Shown one piece after another: positions 61,485 to 64,000 of a stretch of 64,000 nucleotides of DNA; position 1 is the first letter of the stretch; each line of letters opens with the position of its first letter. The stretch is from Mycolicibacterium sp. 018/SC-01/001. GTDB lineage: Bacteria > Actinomycetota > Actinomycetes > Mycobacteriales > Mycobacteriaceae. The stretch covers positions 62,001 to 126,000 of the forward strand of contig NZ_VKAA01000003.1 of assembly GCF_007096635.1 (NCBI RefSeq), read 5' to 3'. The translations under genes were made by a program, and so were the position numbers. The notes below the pieces were generated by a model. The model saw nothing but the letters and a program-made list of their open reading frames with translations, had not been told where the DNA came from and did no database searches.

Positions 61485-64000
61485 TCAGAACCGTCCGGAC
61501 GAGACGTGTCGGCCGAGTTCGGCCCTCGACCGGATCCCGAGTTTCCGGTAGATGCCCGCGAGGTGGAACTCGACCGTCTTCGGGCTCACGAACAGCGCCG
61601 CCGCGACCTCGCTGTTCGTCATCCCGGATGCCGTCAACCGGGCCACTCTCTGCTCTGCGGTGGTGAGCGTGCCCTTGCCCGTCATCTCAGCGCGTGCGCG
61701 TGCTGCCCAGAGATGCATGCCGAGCTGCTCGAACACCACCAGTGCTTCCGCACAGGACCGTTGGGCCGACGACTCGCGACGACTCTGACGGTGAATCGCC
61801 GCCTGAACGAGAAGCGTTCGTCCTCGCTCGAAGGGCATCGCGAGCCGGTCGTGTTCCACCAAGGCCTGATCAGCGGCCTGCAGTGCCGCATCGGTCAGGC
61901 CCCGCGCGGCGTGATGCATGCTCCGGCACCTCCGGCCCACGGCGAGCATCCACGGGCGTTCCAGCCGTTGGCCATTGCGCTCGAGCATGTCGATCAACAG
62001 CTCCGCTTCGGTGAGATGCCCTGTGGCGATGAGGGCTTCGACGGCATCGGGAATGAATGCCGCGTTGCTCATCTCCGTGGTCCGGGGAGCAGCCTTCACC
62101 CGGGCGATCAGGGGTCGGAGCGCCGTGAGCGCCGCGTCGTAGTTCCCCAACGACACCTCGAGGAACCCCAGAACGGTGATCGGCCAATCACGCATCGCCT
62201 CGAAGCCACTGCGTGCATTGGCGGCCAGGGCCTCGGTGAGGTCGGCTCGTGCTTCTTCCTCACGGCCGGTGTGAGCCCGGGTGGCCGCGCGAATGGTCAA
62301 GGCGATGAATCGAGAGACGTTGCCGCCCAGCAACTCTGAACGCTCTACCGTCGCTTCCGCCAGCTGCTCGGCGTCGTCGAGCGACCCCATCCAGATCGCC
62401 ACGAAGCAGGCGTGGAACGACACGAAGACGAGCTCGCTCTCCGCGCCGCGCTCCTGGCAGGACCGACGGATGGAGTCGAGCTCGGCGCGAGCGCGGGCCA
62501 ACTGTCCGGACCAGCCCAAGAGGAGGGCGTTCTGCATCGACGGCCGGAAGGCGATCGGTACGTCGACGGCCGGGTTGTCCAGCTCCAGTGCGCGGCTCAG
62601 GTCGGCCTCGTCGATTCCCTCGCCCTGGAGGAACCGAACCATCGCGCGCATGCCGAGGATCTGACCGAGGAGTGCTGGCGGACTCCCCGAACGCGTGGCG
62701 ACCAGGACTGCTTGGTCCACCGCATCGGCCGCATCGGCGATGCGGCCAACGTTGAGCAGAGCGAACGCGAATGTGGCCAGCATCGGGGCCCGCAGGAACT
62801 CCTGCCCGTCCACTTCTTGCAAACCCCGCTCGAGAATCTCTGCGCCGCGAGTGAAACTGTTGTCGAAGAGCTCCACGACGGCCAGCGTCATGAGTGCCTG
62901 AGCGCGAAGCGTGCCCGGATCGGAGTCGGCGATGGCGTGATTCAGAAGATCCCGCGCCCGCGCGGAATCGCCGGCACCCATGTGATGGCCCGCCGCGCGC
63001 ACACGGCGCTCGACCGTGTCACCCCCGGGGCCGAGGTTCAGTGCCAGATCGAGGAGTTCAGCTGCCGCCGCAGGCGCGCCGCGCTTGCGCGCGAACTCGG
63101 CGGCCTGATCGATGATGTCGAGCGTCTGCTGGGTGGCGCTCGTTGCTGCAAGTGCGAGATGTCGCGCCCGGCTCTCCGGTTCGGTGACCAGATCGGCCAG
63201 CGTCGCGTGCATGGACCGTCGTGGCGCCGCGCCGGCGCCGGCGTAGACACCTCTGGCGAGCAACGGATGTGCGAACCGGACGTGCCCCTCGGAAATCTCG
63301 AGAATGCCGGCTGTCTCGGCGCCCTTCAGCATCGCGAGCAGAGTGTCCGCGTCGTCTCCCACCGCTCGACTGATCAGGTCGACTGTCGGGGCGGCCGCGC
63401 AGGCCACCGCCAGGAGCGCGTGGCGTACCCCTGCGTCGAAGCTGCTGATACGGGCGTGAACCGCCTCGGCAAGCGAGGCCGGCATCGACGTGGGGTCCAC
63501 GACGGTGCTGTCCACGGATCGCGCGAGCTGGAGGCCGTAGAACGGATTACCCGCGGAGAGCTCGTGGATTCTGCGCACGATCGACCGCGGGAGATCGCGG
63601 CCGATTCGCTCCGCGATGAGAGCGTGGAGATCGCGTATGGGCAGTGGCTGCAACGACATTCGCTCGATCGCATCGGGTGTGGGCAGTTGTAGCCACGCGG
63701 TCGCGGCGACGCTGTCACGGTCGGTCCGCGCAGTCACCAGCACCGCGACACGTCCGGTGAGTCGCCGCAGCGCGAAAGCGACCGCGTGTGTACTGGATGT
63801 GTCGAGCCAGTGCAGGTCGTCGACGGCTATCAGGAGCGGACCGTCGAGGGCCAGCTGCCGAAGGACTGAGAGCAACGCCGCCGCGACAGCGCGTGGATCG
63901 GTCGGGGTCTCTCCGAGCTCTGTGCGCAGGAGCGCGCGGTCGAGAGCGTGCCGCTGCGGATCCGGCAGGGTGGACCAGACGTCGGGTTCGAGCTCGCCGA
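61485..64000 (-). CDS. LuxR-family large ATP-binding regulator (LAL), N-terminus beyond the window
   Basis: At least 838 residues are visible; the start lies past the right edge. The first residues in the window continue the ATPase domain (LPDPQRHALDRALLRTELGE), and the Walker B motif reads LLIAVDDLHWLDTSS. A helical middle and a C-terminal LuxR HTH follow (LTTAEQRVARLTASGMTNSE, LFVSPKTVEFHLAGIYRKLG), ending SSGRF. It is a paralogue of the LAL regulator at 17-20 kb. It ends 103 bases before the SDR start and may control that gene. Confidence 0.88.
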   Translation of the reverse strand, partial: GELEPDVWSTLPDPQRHALDRALLRTELGETPTDPRAVAAALLSVLRQLALDGPLLIAVDDLHWLDTSSTHAVAFALRRLTGRVAVLVTARTDRDSVAATAWLQLPTPDAIERMSLQPLPIRDLHALIAERIGRDLPRSIVRRIHELSAGNPFYGLQLARSVDSTVVDPTSMPASLAEAVHARISSFDAGVRHALLAVACAAAPTVDLISRAVGDDADTLLAMLKGAETAGILEISEGHVRFAHPLLARGVYAGAGAAPRRSMHATLADLVTEPESRARHLALAATSATQQTLDIIDQAAEFARKRGAPAAAAELLDLALNLGPGGDTVERRVRAAGHHMGAGDSARARDLLNHAIADSDPGTLRAQALMTLAVVELFDNSFTRGAEILERGLQEVDGQEFLRAPMLATFAFALLNVGRIADAADAVDQAVLVATRSGSPPALLGQILGMRAMVRFLQGEGIDEADLSRALELDNPAVDVPIAFRPSMQNALLLGWSGQLARARAELDSIRRSCQERGAESELVFVSFHACFVAIWMGSLDDAEQLAEATVERSELLGGNVSRFIALTIRAATRAHTGREEEARADLTEALAANARSGFEAMRDWPITVLGFLEVSLGNYDAALTALRPLIARVKAAPRTTEMSNAAFIPDAVEALIATGHLTEAELLIDMLERNGQRLERPWMLAVGRRCRSMHHAARGLTDAALQAADQALVEHDRLAMPFERGRTLLVQAAIHRQSRRESSAQRSCAEALVVFEQLGMHLWAARARAEMTGKGTLTTAEQRVARLTASGMTNSEVAAALFVSPKTVEFHLAGIYRKLGIRSRAELGRHVSSGRF

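Overview
The window comes from a high-GC mycobacterium, most likely a fast-growing Mycolicibacterium. From about 24.5 kb rightward the gene order follows the chromosomal block of M. tuberculosis from Rv0189c (ilvD) to Rv0214 (fadD4), passing through ricR, an L,D-transpeptidase, zmp1, mmpL11, hemophore genes, mmpL3, trmB and pckA. To the left of ilvD lie genes not expected in that block: a natural-product cluster, a sugar-uptake operon and a lower-GC island. These assignments rest on reading the sequence and on recalled family knowledge; no database search was run.

Left arm, 1-5.2 kb (minus strand): a tightly coupled operon with the four core genes for mycosporine-like amino acids (UV-absorbing sunscreens). 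These are a sugar-phosphate cyclase (mysA), an O-methyltransferase (mysB), an ATP-grasp ligase (mysC) and a D-Ala-D-Ala-ligase-like enzyme (mysD). The operon starts with a HAD-like protein that has lost its catalytic aspartate. It ends, cut by the window edge, with a TauD-type Fe(II)/2-oxoglutarate dioxygenase that may tailor the product. Divergent from it, 5.4-8 kb holds a TetR regulator, a PhlG-like acylphloroglucinol hydrolase, two SRPBCC proteins and a GlsB-type membrane protein.

8-16.5 kb: an orphan thiamine-diphosphate enzyme paired with a sodium:solute symporter, followed by an FrcBCA-like sugar ABC importer with two kinases of different folds (PfkB and P-loop) and a LacI repressor. 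A cluster of palindromes lies at the operon's promoter.

16.7-24.5 kb: a lower-GC island with a small DUF4242-like protein, a large LuxR-type ATPase regulator (LAL) and a 1448-residue secreted protein with eight roughly 100-residue cadherin/VCBS-like repeats. A second LAL regulator runs off the right edge.

24.5-61.4 kb: the conserved core. It includes divergent ilvD/ricR with a copper-repressor-type operator, a DUF222/HNH protein, an alpha/beta hydrolase, an L,D-transpeptidase, a MoxR/DUF58/DUF4129 module, a virginiamycin B lyase homologue with its catalytic residues intact, the Zmp1 metalloprotease and Mce-associated proteins. It continues with an MmpL11-hemophore locus beside a PrrAB-like two-component system, an M23 lipoprotein, the mycolate flippase MmpL3, TrmB, a pair of GTPase-like proteins lacking the P-loop lysine, PEP carboxykinase, FadD4 and a short-chain dehydrogenase.

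Two patterns recur. Many start codons sit 6-7 bases after a TANNNT hexamer with no Shine-Dalgarno sequence, the layout of leaderless mycobacterial mRNAs. Neighbouring genes often share stop or start codons. No RNA gene, transposase, CRISPR array or phage module was seen.
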